Part shown: piece by piece, positions 6,382-12,825 of the stretch
How positions within the stretch are numbered: the stretch's first letter is position 1
How the letters are laid out: each line of letters begins with the position of its first letter
Assembly (NCBI GenBank): GCA_019090295.1
Contig: JAHRWG010000117.1
Location: 1 to 12,825, forward strand
Origin: Cycloclasticus sp.
GTDB taxonomy: Bacteria; Pseudomonadota; Gammaproteobacteria; Methylococcales; Cycloclasticaceae
Direction of reading: 5' to 3'
Length of the DNA stretch: 12,825 nucleotides
Notes under the pieces: model-generated
Told to the model about the DNA's origin: nothing
Seen by the model: only the letters and a program-made list of their open reading frames with translations
Databases searched by the model: none
Program-made: the position numbers and the translations under genes

Positions 6382-7173
6382 CTAGGAGCTGCTAGGGCTT
6401 AGTAGATTACTAAGAGTAACAAACTGCTCAATATCAATGTTTTCAGCTCGTTGACTTGGGCTGATCCCTGCTGCTTCAAGTATGTCATCCTGACAAAATT
6501 CTTTTAGTGTATTACGAATAGTCTTTCTTCGCTGCCCAAAGGCAGCCTTAACAAGGCTTTCAAAAAAAGGCTTATTGTTGATGTGGTATTTCTGTTGCCG
6601 GTGAGGGGTTAAACGGACAATGCTGGACATGACTTTCGGTTGAGGGTGGAAGCATTCTGGATCCACATCAAATAAAGCATCAACGTCACAATGCAGCTGA
6701 ATCATAATACTCAAGCGCCCAAATTGTTTACTGCCAGGCCGTGCTTGTAGCCGGTTAACAATTTCTTTTTGCAGCATAAAGTACATGTCCTGAATGTGAT
6801 GGGCCTGTTCCATTAGGTGAAAGAGTAAAGGTGTGGAAATATTGTAGGGAAGGTTACCAACAATTCGTAGCTTTTCACCATGAGATAAATCGGAAAAATT
6901 AAAGGCTAATGCATCTGCGCTATGCAAGGTAAACCGAGCAATACTGCCAAACCGTCTGTCTAGTTGACTAACAAGGTCGCGGTCTAACTCAACAACATCT
7001 AATTGACACTTTGAGTCCAATAACGGTTCAGTAATGGCGCCTTGCCCGGGCCCAATCTCAACGAGATGGTCTTGTTCGGACGGGTTAATGGCCATGATGA
7101 TTTGGTGAATAATCCGACTATCTTGTAGGAAATTCTGTCCAAATCGTTTGCGTGCTTTATGTGGTTTATTCAA
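6382..7173 (-). CDS. rsmA: 16S rRNA dimethyladenosine transferase RsmA (KsgA)
   Basis: Dimethylates two adjacent adenines in the 3'-terminal helix of 16S rRNA (A1518 and A1519 in E. coli) with S-adenosylmethionine, a late step in 30S maturation. The 263 residues have normal length. Motifs are K-R-F-G-Q-N-F-L (9-16), the SAM-binding V-E-I-G-P-G-Q-G (38-45), E62 in VELD, S-A-D-A-L (85-89, D87), catalytic N-L-P-Y-N-I-S (107-113), H-P-Q-P-K-V (176-181) and the C-terminal A-F-G-Q-R-R-K-T-I-R-N-T-L (211-223). The start codon is TTG (7171-7173): no other start exists in frame upstream, and the next ATG would delete the SAM domain. There is no strong Shine-Dalgarno sequence. With pdxA ending only 10 bp upstream, translation probably depends on coupling. 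Confidence 0.97.
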   Translation of the reverse strand: MNKPHKARKRFGQNFLQDSRIIHQIIMAINPSEQDHLVEIGPGQGAITEPLLDSKCQLDVVELDRDLVSQLDRRFGSIARFTLHSADALAFNFSDLSHGEKLRIVGNLPYNISTPLLFHLMEQAHHIQDMYFMLQKEIVNRLQARPGSKQFGRLSIMIQLHCDVDALFDVDPECFHPQPKVMSSIVRLTPHRQQKYHINNKPFFESLVKAAFGQRRKTIRNTLKEFCQDDILEAAGISPSQRAENIDIEQFVTLSNLLSPSSS

Positions 7174-7183
7174 AGTATGAGTG

Positions 7184-8164
7184 CTAAGCGTTTGTAGAAA
7201 GGTTGATGGCCACTTGTAAGGCTGATTTTAAACTATTTGAATCTGCTTTTCCGCTTCCAGCAAGGCTCAGAGCAGTGCCATGGTCAACGGAGGTGCGAAT
7301 AATATTTAATCCAAGTGTAATATTTACAGCACGACCAAATGAAGCGTATTTTAAGGTGGGTAACCCTTGGTCGTGATACATGGCTAATACGGCATCATGC
7401 TGTTTTAAAATGGTCGGGTTAAATATGGTATCTGCAGGGAGTGGCCCGGTCAGTAGAATGCCACGTTTGCGTAATTTATTCAGTGCAGGGGTGATAATGT
7501 TAATTTCTTCTTGGCCTAAGTGACCATTTTCACCGGCATGCGGGTTTAAGCCACAAACAGCAATTTTTGGTTGGGCAATGGAAAACTTATCTTGAAGATC
7601 ACGGTGTAAAATGGTGATGACGGTCTCAAGTAATTCAGGCGTTATAGCATCGCTAATTGCATTAAGAGGGAGGTGGGTGGTTGCAAGGGCAACTCGAAAA
7701 TCATCACTGGCTAGCATCATGACAGGGTAAGCTTGGCAATAATCAGCTAGAAACTCTGTGTGTCCAGTAAAGGGAACGCCAGCGTCATTAATAATACTTT
7801 TTTGAACAGGGCCCGTCACAAGGGCTTGCGTGGTTTTGTCTGTGCATAACTGAGCGGCTTTTGTCAGTGTTTTGATAACATACGCGGCATTACGAGTATC
7901 TAATTGCCCCGGTTTTTCAGGGGTTTCCAATGGTATAGGTAGAATCGTTATTGAGCCAGCCTGCTGTGGTTTTGGCTCAGCTGATGCATCGAATAATTGA
8001 ATGTTTAGGGTAATATTAAGTAATTGAGCACGGCGCTCAATAAGCTGCGGGTCTGCAATAAAAATTAGTTCTGCTGACCAGTTATGTTGGCAAATAAATA
8101 TGCAAATGTCAGGGCCAATGCCAGCCGGTTCACCGGGGGTGATAGCAATGCGAGGAATTGACAT
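7184..8164 (-). CDS. pdxA: 4-hydroxythreonine-4-phosphate dehydrogenase
   Basis: Oxidises 4-phosphohydroxy-L-threonine with NAD in the DXP-dependent pyridoxal 5'-phosphate pathway; the product is joined to deoxyxylulose phosphate by PdxJ. The 326 residues are family length. Visible motifs are [12 protein letters not shown] (8-19), T-G-P-V-Q-K (117-122), T-G-H-T-E-F (133-138), and the three metal-binding histidines in T-T-H-L-P-L (H164), L-N-P-H-A-G-E (H209) and M-Y-H-D-Q-G (H264), followed by R-T-S-V-D-H-G-T-A (290-298). I prefer the ATG at 8162-8164, which places the conserved N-terminus as in known enzymes. A TTG four codons upstream (8174-8176) would add M-L-L-S. It follows surA by 35 bp and precedes rsmA by 10 bp, in one transcription unit. 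Confidence 0.96.
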   Translation of the reverse strand: MSIPRIAITPGEPAGIGPDICIFICQHNWSAELIFIADPQLIERRAQLLNITLNIQLFDASAEPKPQQAGSITILPIPLETPEKPGQLDTRNAAYVIKTLTKAAQLCTDKTTQALVTGPVQKSIINDAGVPFTGHTEFLADYCQAYPVMMLASDDFRVALATTHLPLNAISDAITPELLETVITILHRDLQDKFSIAQPKIAVCGLNPHAGENGHLGQEEINIITPALNKLRKRGILLTGPLPADTIFNPTILKQHDAVLAMYHDQGLPTLKYASFGRAVNITLGLNIIRTSVDHGTALSLAGSGKADSNSLKSALQVAINLSTNA

Positions 8165-8199
8165 CGATAATAACAATAATTAAATGCTTCAGGGACCTA

Positions 8200-9495
8200 T
8201 TAATTAAGGCGATACTCAACATATGCTTCATCACGGAGTTTGGATATCCAGGCATCTATTGCGGCATCTGCTTTGCGTTTTTGAAGTTGGGAGCGAGCTT
8301 GTGCTTCAAGCATGACTTGGGTGTTGTCTTGCTGCTGACGTTCCAGTACTTGAATTAAGTGCCAACCAAACTGTGTCTGAACAGGTATGCTAATTTCGTT
8401 AATAGCCAAGTTATTCATGGCTGCCTCGAAAGCAGGAACTAGGGCCCCAGGTTCAACCCAGTTAAGGTCTCCTCCTGTAATAGCAGACCCTCGGTCTTCT
8501 GAGTTAGCGCGCGCAAGTGTTGTGAAGTCTTCACCATTATCCAAACGATGCTTTAGGTTAAGAAGACGTTCTTGGGCAATTTGATCGGTAACAAGTGCAT
8601 TTATCTTTAGCAAGATATGGCGAACATGTGTTTTAGTTACCATGATTTTCTCTTGCCCACGGCTTTCAAACAGTTTAATAATATGGAAACCGCTAGGGCT
8701 TTGAATTATTTTAGATACCTGGCCTGCACTCATTTTTTCTACATAAGGTGTCAATAAAGCAGGCATTTGGGCGAGTTTTAACCAGCCTAAATCGCCACCT
8801 TCTAGAGCATTATTTGCATCAGAAAAGTTGATTGATAAGGTTGAGAATTTTTGCCCTTGATTCAGTTTATCTAGGATATTTTGTGCGGATTTTTTGGCGC
8901 TGTCTATTTGCTCATGAGACGCACCTTCAGCTGTTGAGATAAGAATATGCCCAAGGTGGTATTCTGTGGCCTGGTTTTCGCCGCTTTGTTCCAGTAACTT
9001 TAAGAAACTTTGTACTTCTTGATCCGATATTTTAACTTCATGGTACACGTAACTTGCTTGAACGCGCCTGATGATCATTTGGTCACGAATGGAACGTTTG
9101 AATGATTCAAAACTAACATTGTCTTTTTTCAAAATAGACAAAAACTCAGGCTTAGTTAAGTTGTTAGATTGGGCGATTCGCTGGATAGACTCTTCAATCT
9201 CACTGTCAGGAATTGCAATACCGCTGCGTCTTGAAATTTGAAGCTGCAACTCAGTAATGATCATTCGTTCAAGGACTCGTTTTTTAATGTCCTCTTTATT
9301 AATAGAGTTGCGCTGCTCAGTTGGAATACGTTGGTACATTTGAGCCAGTTGTTCATCAAGTTGGCTCTGTAAAATAACGCCTTTATCAACCACAGCGACT
9401 ATTTTATTGACAGTATTTTGTGCTAACCCTACGCCAGAAAAAAGACTGGCGAGCAAGCCGGTTAAGATGAGGTTATATAATATTATTCGGTTCAT
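8200..9495 (-). CDS. surA: Periplasmic chaperone / peptidyl-prolyl isomerase SurA
   Basis: Escorts unfolded outer-membrane proteins, LptD among them, through the periplasm to the BAM complex. The 431 residues show a signal peptide (hydrophobic core about 4-20, likely cleavage after G-L-A at 25), an N-terminal chaperone module starting V-N-K-I-V-A-V-V-D (29-37), and two parvulin domains. The first spans about 178-278 (H-I-L-I at 183-186, G-G-D-L-G-W at 233-238, G-F-H-I-I-K at 269-274). The second spans about 289-386 (R-H-I-L-L at 292-296, G-G-D-L-N-W at 341-346, G-W-H-L-I-Q at 377-382). A C-terminal helix completes the chaperone fold. It lies 46 bp downstream of lptD on the same strand. No clear Shine-Dalgarno sequence precedes the ATG. 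Confidence 0.97.
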   Translation of the reverse strand: MNRIILYNLILTGLLASLFSGVGLAQNTVNKIVAVVDKGVILQSQLDEQLAQMYQRIPTEQRNSINKEDIKKRVLERMIITELQLQISRRSGIAIPDSEIEESIQRIAQSNNLTKPEFLSILKKDNVSFESFKRSIRDQMIIRRVQASYVYHEVKISDQEVQSFLKLLEQSGENQATEYHLGHILISTAEGASHEQIDSAKKSAQNILDKLNQGQKFSTLSINFSDANNALEGGDLGWLKLAQMPALLTPYVEKMSAGQVSKIIQSPSGFHIIKLFESRGQEKIMVTKTHVRHILLKINALVTDQIAQERLLNLKHRLDNGEDFTTLARANSEDRGSAITGGDLNWVEPGALVPAFEAAMNNLAINEISIPVQTQFGWHLIQVLERQQQDNTQVMLEAQARSQLQKRKADAAIDAWISKLRDEAYVEYRLN

Positions 9496-9517
9496 AATTT
9501 TTTTATTGTTGATTAGA

Positions 9518-9539
9518 GGCTAAGACAGTCTTATTAGCC
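9518..9539 (-). other. Imperfect hairpin between lptD and surA
   Basis: The plus strand reads GGCTAAGAC, then AGTCTTATTAGCC, so GGCTAAGAC can pair with its complement if three bases (TTA) are bulged out. It lies just after the lptD stop codon. In the direction of transcription it is followed by an A-rich rather than U-rich stretch, so it does not look like an intrinsic terminator. It could mark an RNA processing or attenuation point between the two genes. Confidence 0.3.
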
Positions 9540-9541
9540 AT

Positions 9542-12277
9542 TTATTTCTCAGGTATTTGATAGCCTAAAATGCCTTCTTCAAGTAGGGAGTCTAGCTTGT
9601 CACCAAAACTCGTTAAACCTTTTAGCTCAAATTGAAAGAAGAGACCTTCAGTAGGCTCTTCGTCGAACTCATTATTGACATAGCGTCTAGCAATGACTCT
9701 AAAACGCCAGCAACAGGTATCTTTTTCTAGCCCTAAGAACGTGTCTAGTGAAAGGTCGTGTTCTGCAGAGTAATTCCAACGCCCGACACTGTTCCAACTT
9801 TTGCTAAGAGGCCATTTGAAAGAAAGGTCAGTTTGCTCAAGGTCGTTTGAATTGCCATTACTATCAAGGGTTCCTTCGTAGCGTGAGCGGTAGGTAGCGT
9901 TAAATAGCCGATTGTCACCATTTCTGTAATGTAAGCCGAAGGTGGCTTTTTGTGTTTTTTCTGTATGAGGGTCGTATTGTAGTGCTGAGCGTGCAGCCCA
10001 ATGCTCAGTTAACTTTGCGGATAATTCACCTACAATGTCAGATGAGTCTTTAGTGATGGGCTTGCTGTTAGGAGAAAGTCCAACCTCTAAATCATCAAAA
10101 TATATAATAGTGCCTAGACTGGCCTTTAGTTGCTCGTTACCGGTGTTAGAGTCGATAAACCGGGTGGTTAAGGCCAAGGTGAGTTGGTTAGCGTCGCCAA
10201 TTCTGTCTGCACCGGCAAAACGATTCTCTCTAAATAGTTGATTGAAGCTAAAGTCGTACTCAGAGGTGTCGAATAAAGGAATGTCATCTTGATTTTCATG
10301 GGGGACATAAAGATAAAAGGCGCGAGGTTCTAGGGTTTGAATGACCCCACCGCCAATATTTAATTCGCGTTCAAAAAAGAGCCCAGAATCAACAGATAAG
10401 ATGGGTAAGGTACGGTTTTGATGACTGCCTATACTATCAGCTTGATTACTGAGTGTGTAATCAGTATATCTGACGCCTAGCTTAGGTGTGATGAAGCTGC
10501 CAGGCGTACGCAATGGCAGGCTGATGCTAGGGTGTAGGTCCAAGCGTTTTGCTTTGGCATCGTGACTGTGGTCAAAGAAGACGAATTCATTACGCATGTT
10601 GACCTTTGCTAGACCAAATGCATCGGTTTCTTTTAAATTAAATAAGACTTGAGGTAAACGCCGGTGAGGTCTGGATGCGCTGCTTGCATCAGCATCAATG
10701 GAGTCATAATTTTCAATTCTAGTGAGTAAATTCCAATTATCAGCTCGATAATTTAATTGCGCATCGCTTTTTAAATAGCGTCCACTTGCAGAGCTTAATG
10801 AATCCCCAAAATCTTCAAAATATTCGTCATCTGAAATGTAATTAAGATCTAGAGATGAACTTAAGCGTGAATTAAGGCGAGTATTATCTTGGTAAGAGAA
10901 CTGCCCTCGTAACTCGCTTGTTTCAGTATCATCTAAAATTTCAACAAAGACTTGCCCCTCGCTTTGCGTACTTAGGTACCTGAATTCTCCACCTAACATC
11001 AGCCCTCGGTCACTCATCACGCGAGGGGTTAGGGTTGCATCGTAATTGGGGGCAATGTTCCAGTAATACGGCACAGAAATATCAAGGCCTGTTGTATCAG
11101 AGACGCCAAAGGTAGGAGTTAAAATGCCCGACTGGCGCCTATCGTCTATAGGGAAGCTAATATAGGGTGTATACAGTATTGGTAGACTAAATACATCGAC
11201 CCACACATCACGACCGGTACCACGACCAGTTTCCTTGTTAAGCTCAAGTGTTTTAGCTTTTAAACTCCACGCATTATCACCAGGAGCACAGGTAGTGTAT
11301 TCCACGCCGCTAGAACGGGTGATATTACTATTGACTTGTTCAGTTAACGTCGTTTGAGCTCTAGCGTGCGAGCTTTCAATGATGAATTGGTTATGGCTAA
11401 ATTTGCCGGTGTCTTGGTCGAGGTTTAAGTTTGCTTGTTGACTGTACAAAGCCAAATCATGCTGCTGATAAAATACATCGCCCGACATATTAGCCACGGC
11501 AGTTTTGTTTTGATACGTCAGGTGATCAGCTGTAATACGTTGGTCTGCACGGTTAATGCTTACATCACCACTAAACTCAGCTGTGTTTTCATCAGCTAAC
11601 TCCGCGTAGTTGGCTTGGATGTCTGTGGTGGCGTTTAACCGAGCTTGTGTAATCTCTTGGGTGTCGACGATAGGTTTTTCTTCTACCAATTCACAATTAT
11701 CCCAAGGGTCTGATGCTAGTTGGGCGACCATTTGATGGAAAAGTGCTTCACTTACTCTTGGGTCGGTGCTGCTAGTCGTAGGCGGGGTTGATGCCTCAGG
11801 CGAGGTAGCAAGTTCAATATGATTTGGTTTGCTTGTTTTTGTGCAATCCCAATCACCATCAGTTCCGGCTTGGCAAGCCCATGTGGCTGGATTTTTTAGG
11901 GTGATTTTTTGCTGGGATCTTTTTTCTGTTGTGGCGACGGCTAGAGGTGCTTCTTGTCTAACACGAGGAACAGCTGAGTTTATACTTGTTTGAGCAGTTT
12001 GAGCAGTTTGAGCAGTTTGAGCAGTTTGAGCAGTTGTGTTCTTGGCCGGTGCTGAGGCGACCGGTACTTTAGCAGTAACGTTTCGTGGTTTGGTTGATGT
12101 GGAACAATCCCATGTTTGGCCATCATTTGCTAGTTTACAGTCCCATTGAGGTTGCGTGTCACTCGCAGCAAAAGACGATATGAACAGAAGGATGATTGCA
12201 ACGGTTGCATGCTGATATGAAAAGTTAATAGTGTCGCCTTTTTGCTTGCGTCTAACGTAGGGTGTATAAAATCGCAT
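9542..12277 (-). CDS. lptD: LPS-assembly protein LptD (outer-membrane LPS translocon)
   Basis: A beta-barrel that, with LptE, inserts LPS into the outer leaflet. The 911 residues are longer than E. coli LptD (784) and near pseudomonad size. Order: signal peptide (charged region 9-13, hydrophobic 24-37, ending A-A-S near 39), an unusual N-terminal extension (about 41-190), the LptA-like OstA domain (about 215-330), and the barrel from about 360. Conserved pieces are T-T-C-A-P-G-D-N-A-W (328-337), P-Y-I-S-F-P-I-D-D-R-R-Q-S-G (371-384) and P-Y-Y-W-N-I-A-P-N-Y-D-A-T (403-415). C330 fits E. coli C173, C855-C856 fit C724-C725, and C195 may fit C31. The extension holds two copies of a W-x-C...W-D-C motif (four extra cysteines) around a five-fold A-Q-T repeat. 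It heads the surA-pdxA-rsmA block. Confidence 0.96.
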   Translation of the reverse strand: MRFYTPYVRRKQKGDTINFSYQHATVAIILLFISSFAASDTQPQWDCKLANDGQTWDCSTSTKPRNVTAKVPVASAPAKNTTAQTAQTAQTAQTAQTSINSAVPRVRQEAPLAVATTEKRSQQKITLKNPATWACQAGTDGDWDCTKTSKPNHIELATSPEASTPPTTSSTDPRVSEALFHQMVAQLASDPWDNCELVEEKPIVDTQEITQARLNATTDIQANYAELADENTAEFSGDVSINRADQRITADHLTYQNKTAVANMSGDVFYQQHDLALYSQQANLNLDQDTGKFSHNQFIIESSHARAQTTLTEQVNSNITRSSGVEYTTCAPGDNAWSLKAKTLELNKETGRGTGRDVWVDVFSLPILYTPYISFPIDDRRQSGILTPTFGVSDTTGLDISVPYYWNIAPNYDATLTPRVMSDRGLMLGGEFRYLSTQSEGQVFVEILDDTETSELRGQFSYQDNTRLNSRLSSSLDLNYISDDEYFEDFGDSLSSASGRYLKSDAQLNYRADNWNLLTRIENYDSIDADASSASRPHRRLPQVLFNLKETDAFGLAKVNMRNEFVFFDHSHDAKAKRLDLHPSISLPLRTPGSFITPKLGVRYTDYTLSNQADSIGSHQNRTLPILSVDSGLFFERELNIGGGVIQTLEPRAFYLYVPHENQDDIPLFDTSEYDFSFNQLFRENRFAGADRIGDANQLTLALTTRFIDSNTGNEQLKASLGTIIYFDDLEVGLSPNSKPITKDSSDIVGELSAKLTEHWAARSALQYDPHTEKTQKATFGLHYRNGDNRLFNATYRSRYEGTLDSNGNSNDLEQTDLSFKWPLSKSWNSVGRWNYSAEHDLSLDTFLGLEKDTCCWRFRVIARRYVNNEFDEEPTEGLFFQFELKGLTSFGDKLDSLLEEGILGYQIPEK
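11992..12036 (-). repeat. Five tandem 9-bp units in lptD, coding (Ala-Gln-Thr)5
   Basis: The plus-strand unit GAGCAGTTT occurs four times exactly, then once with its last base changed (GAGCAGTTG), 45 bp in all. Because 9 is a multiple of 3, gain or loss of units keeps the lptD frame and only changes the length of a flexible linker (residues 83-97). Near-perfect copy identity suggests recent expansion or slippage. Confidence 0.95.
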
Positions 12278-12318
12278 AGAATAGTGACTTCTTCAACGAG
12301 ATGTTGATTTTTTTTAAT

Positions 12319-12346
12319 ATATTAACATGCTCGTTTACATAGTGAA
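12319..12346 (-). promoter_or_regulatory. lptD: Candidate sigma-70 promoter for lptD
   Basis: Read on the minus strand, TTCACT (12346-12341) and TAATAT (12324-12319) are separated by 16 bp, and the -10 lies 41 bases before the lptD ATG. No good sigma-E type site (GAACTT...TCTGA) was seen. The 87-bp divergent spacer (12278-12364) must also hold the amgK promoter, for which no convincing hexamers were found. Confidence 0.35.
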
Positions 12347-12353
12347 TAGGTTT

Positions 12354-12356
12354 GGA
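12354..12356 (+). promoter_or_regulatory. Ribosome binding site favouring a GTG start for amgK
   Basis: GGA lies 8 bases before the GTG at 12365, a normal spacing, but 20 bases before the in-frame ATG at 12377. The ATG at 12361 is in another frame and stops after eight codons. The GTG is therefore preferred, adding four residues (M-P-L-I) before the alternative M-I-D-K start. Confidence 0.45.
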
Positions 12357-12364
12357 CAAGATGA

Positions 12365-12773
12365 GTGCCTTTAATAATGATAGATAAACGTCAGCAAGAG
12401 TTGCTTAAGTGGTTAAGCGAGGTGTTAAAGACAGATGGTTTTACATGTGAAACCGCTTCAAGTGATGCGAGCTTTAGACGCTACTTTCGAGTGTCGTTGT
12501 TGGGGCAAACATATATTGCGATGGATGCACCGCCAGAGAAAGAAGACTGTACTGCATTCCTTGCTATTACCAAGTTACTTCGGCAACAAGGCGTTAATGC
12601 GCCCAAGGTTTTTAAGCAATCACTGTCTAAAGGGTTTTTACTATTAAGCGACTTAGGGAAGGCGTGCTTTTTAGATAAGTTAACGCTTGAGTCCGTGGAT
12701 AACTTGTACAGTCAAGCGGTCGGTGTGTTGCATCTTGTGCATGAATTACCTGTGTTAGGGTTAACTATTCCAG
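12365..12773 (+). CDS. amgK: N-acetylmuramate/N-acetylglucosamine kinase AmgK-like, 3' end missing
   Basis: A predicted cytoplasmic sugar kinase of the aminoglycoside-phosphotransferase fold. AmgK phosphorylates the anomeric hydroxyl of recycled MurNAc/GlcNAc, feeding MurU in peptidoglycan recycling. About 136 genuine residues remain, covering the N-terminal lobe. S-S-D-A-S-F-R-R-Y-F-R-V (32-43) is the family's nucleotide loop, followed by M-D-A-P-P-E-K-E-D (53-61), a helix with F-L-A-I-T-K-L-L (65-72) and L-L-S-D-L-G (93-98), the hinge region. The catalytic loop is beyond the contig end. Residues 138-151 (V-S-Y-T-H-L-T-L-P-T...) are translated adapter and residue 137 is part adapter. The location diverging from lptD, as in pseudomonads, where murU usually follows, supports the call. 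A drug-resistance phosphotransferase is unlikely. Confidence 0.85.
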
Positions 12774-12825
12774 CTGTCTCTTATACACATCTGACGCTGC
12801 CGACGAACTCTAGGGTGTAGATCTC
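12774..12825. other. Nextera/Tn5 adapter read-through with i5 index and P5 start (artefact)
   Basis: The sequence reads CTGTCTCTTATACACATCT (Tn5 mosaic end), then GACGCTGCCGACGA, the index complement ACTCTAGG and GTGTAGATCTC, the start of the P5 flow-cell complement. Bases 12774-12814 are the exact reverse complement of positions 1-41. It is library sequence, not genome. Confidence 0.97.

Noticed and set aside
6378..6397. Hairpin terminator at the end of rsmA
   Set aside because: The pairing around the CTAG words is short and bulged, with no U-tract in the transcription direction.
8158..8584. Plus-strand open frames of 66 and 65 codons opposite pdxA/surA
   Set aside because: They lie antisense to SurA, which has clear family motifs throughout, show no recognisable protein features, and fit chance open frames.
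10035..10241. A plus-strand open frame of 68 codons opposite lptD
   Set aside because: It is antisense to the LptD barrel, with no ribosome binding site or protein motif.
11992..12036. CRISPR-like repeat array
   Set aside because: Units are 9 bp with no spacers and lie in frame within lptD.
12365..12773. Aminoglycoside-resistance phosphotransferase
   Set aside because: It shares only the fold. The N-terminal motifs and the place next to lptD fit the chromosomal cell-wall recycling kinase AmgK.
42..12773. Search for a novel defence, toxin-antitoxin or secretion system
   Set aside because: Every gene of useful length fits a known family. The unusual features are in LPS-modification context and regulation, not a new system.
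1..12825. Terminal inverted repeats suggesting that the window is a transposon or linear element
   Set aside because: The repeats are Nextera adapter with a Tn5 mosaic end and index; there is no transposase gene inside.

Overview
This is a low-to-mid GC chromosomal segment of a gammaproteobacterium. The block lptD-surA-pdxA-rsmA on the minus strand, with an amgK-type kinase diverging from lptD, is a classic gammaproteobacterial layout. The LptD resembles the pseudomonad type (N-terminal WDC motif, paired C-terminal cysteines), and the LPS-kinase plus carbamoyltransferase content also recalls Pseudomonas. I cannot fix the genus from the sequence. Genomic sequence spans only positions 42-12773: the first 41 and last 52 bases are Illumina Nextera (Tn5) library adapter, and both terminal genes are cut by it.

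Region 1 (42-6107) looks like an LPS-core decoration cluster. It holds a truncated Kdo/WaaP-family kinase (-), an InaA-family kinase-like protein (+), a tight eptC-dgkA pair (-), a NodU/CmcH-family carbamoyltransferase (+) and a third small kinase-fold protein (-). Orientations alternate, so there are several divergent and convergent junctions. The 219-bp spacer between eptC and the carbamoyltransferase holds a PmrA-box-like direct repeat and a perfect 20-bp dyad. A hairpin after the carbamoyltransferase lies inside the 3' end of the convergent kinase gene.

Region 2 (6107-12277, all minus) is the outer-membrane biogenesis and housekeeping block. In transcription order it is lptD (LPS translocon), surA (periplasmic chaperone for LptD and other beta-barrels), pdxA (vitamin B6 synthesis), rsmA (16S rRNA dimethylation) and a DUF465 small protein. 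The last of these overlaps the third kinase gene by one base. The usual apaG-apaH after rsmA are absent here.

Region 3 (12278-12773) is the lptD/amgK divergent spacer and the 5' part of an amgK-like sugar kinase for peptidoglycan recycling.

Together the window joins LPS export (LptD, SurA) to LPS-core modification. The proposed steps are phosphorylation by WaaP-like kinases, phosphoethanolamine addition by EptC with recycling of the diacylglycerol by-product by DgkA, and carbamoylation. I see no mobile element, CRISPR array, RNA gene or defence system.
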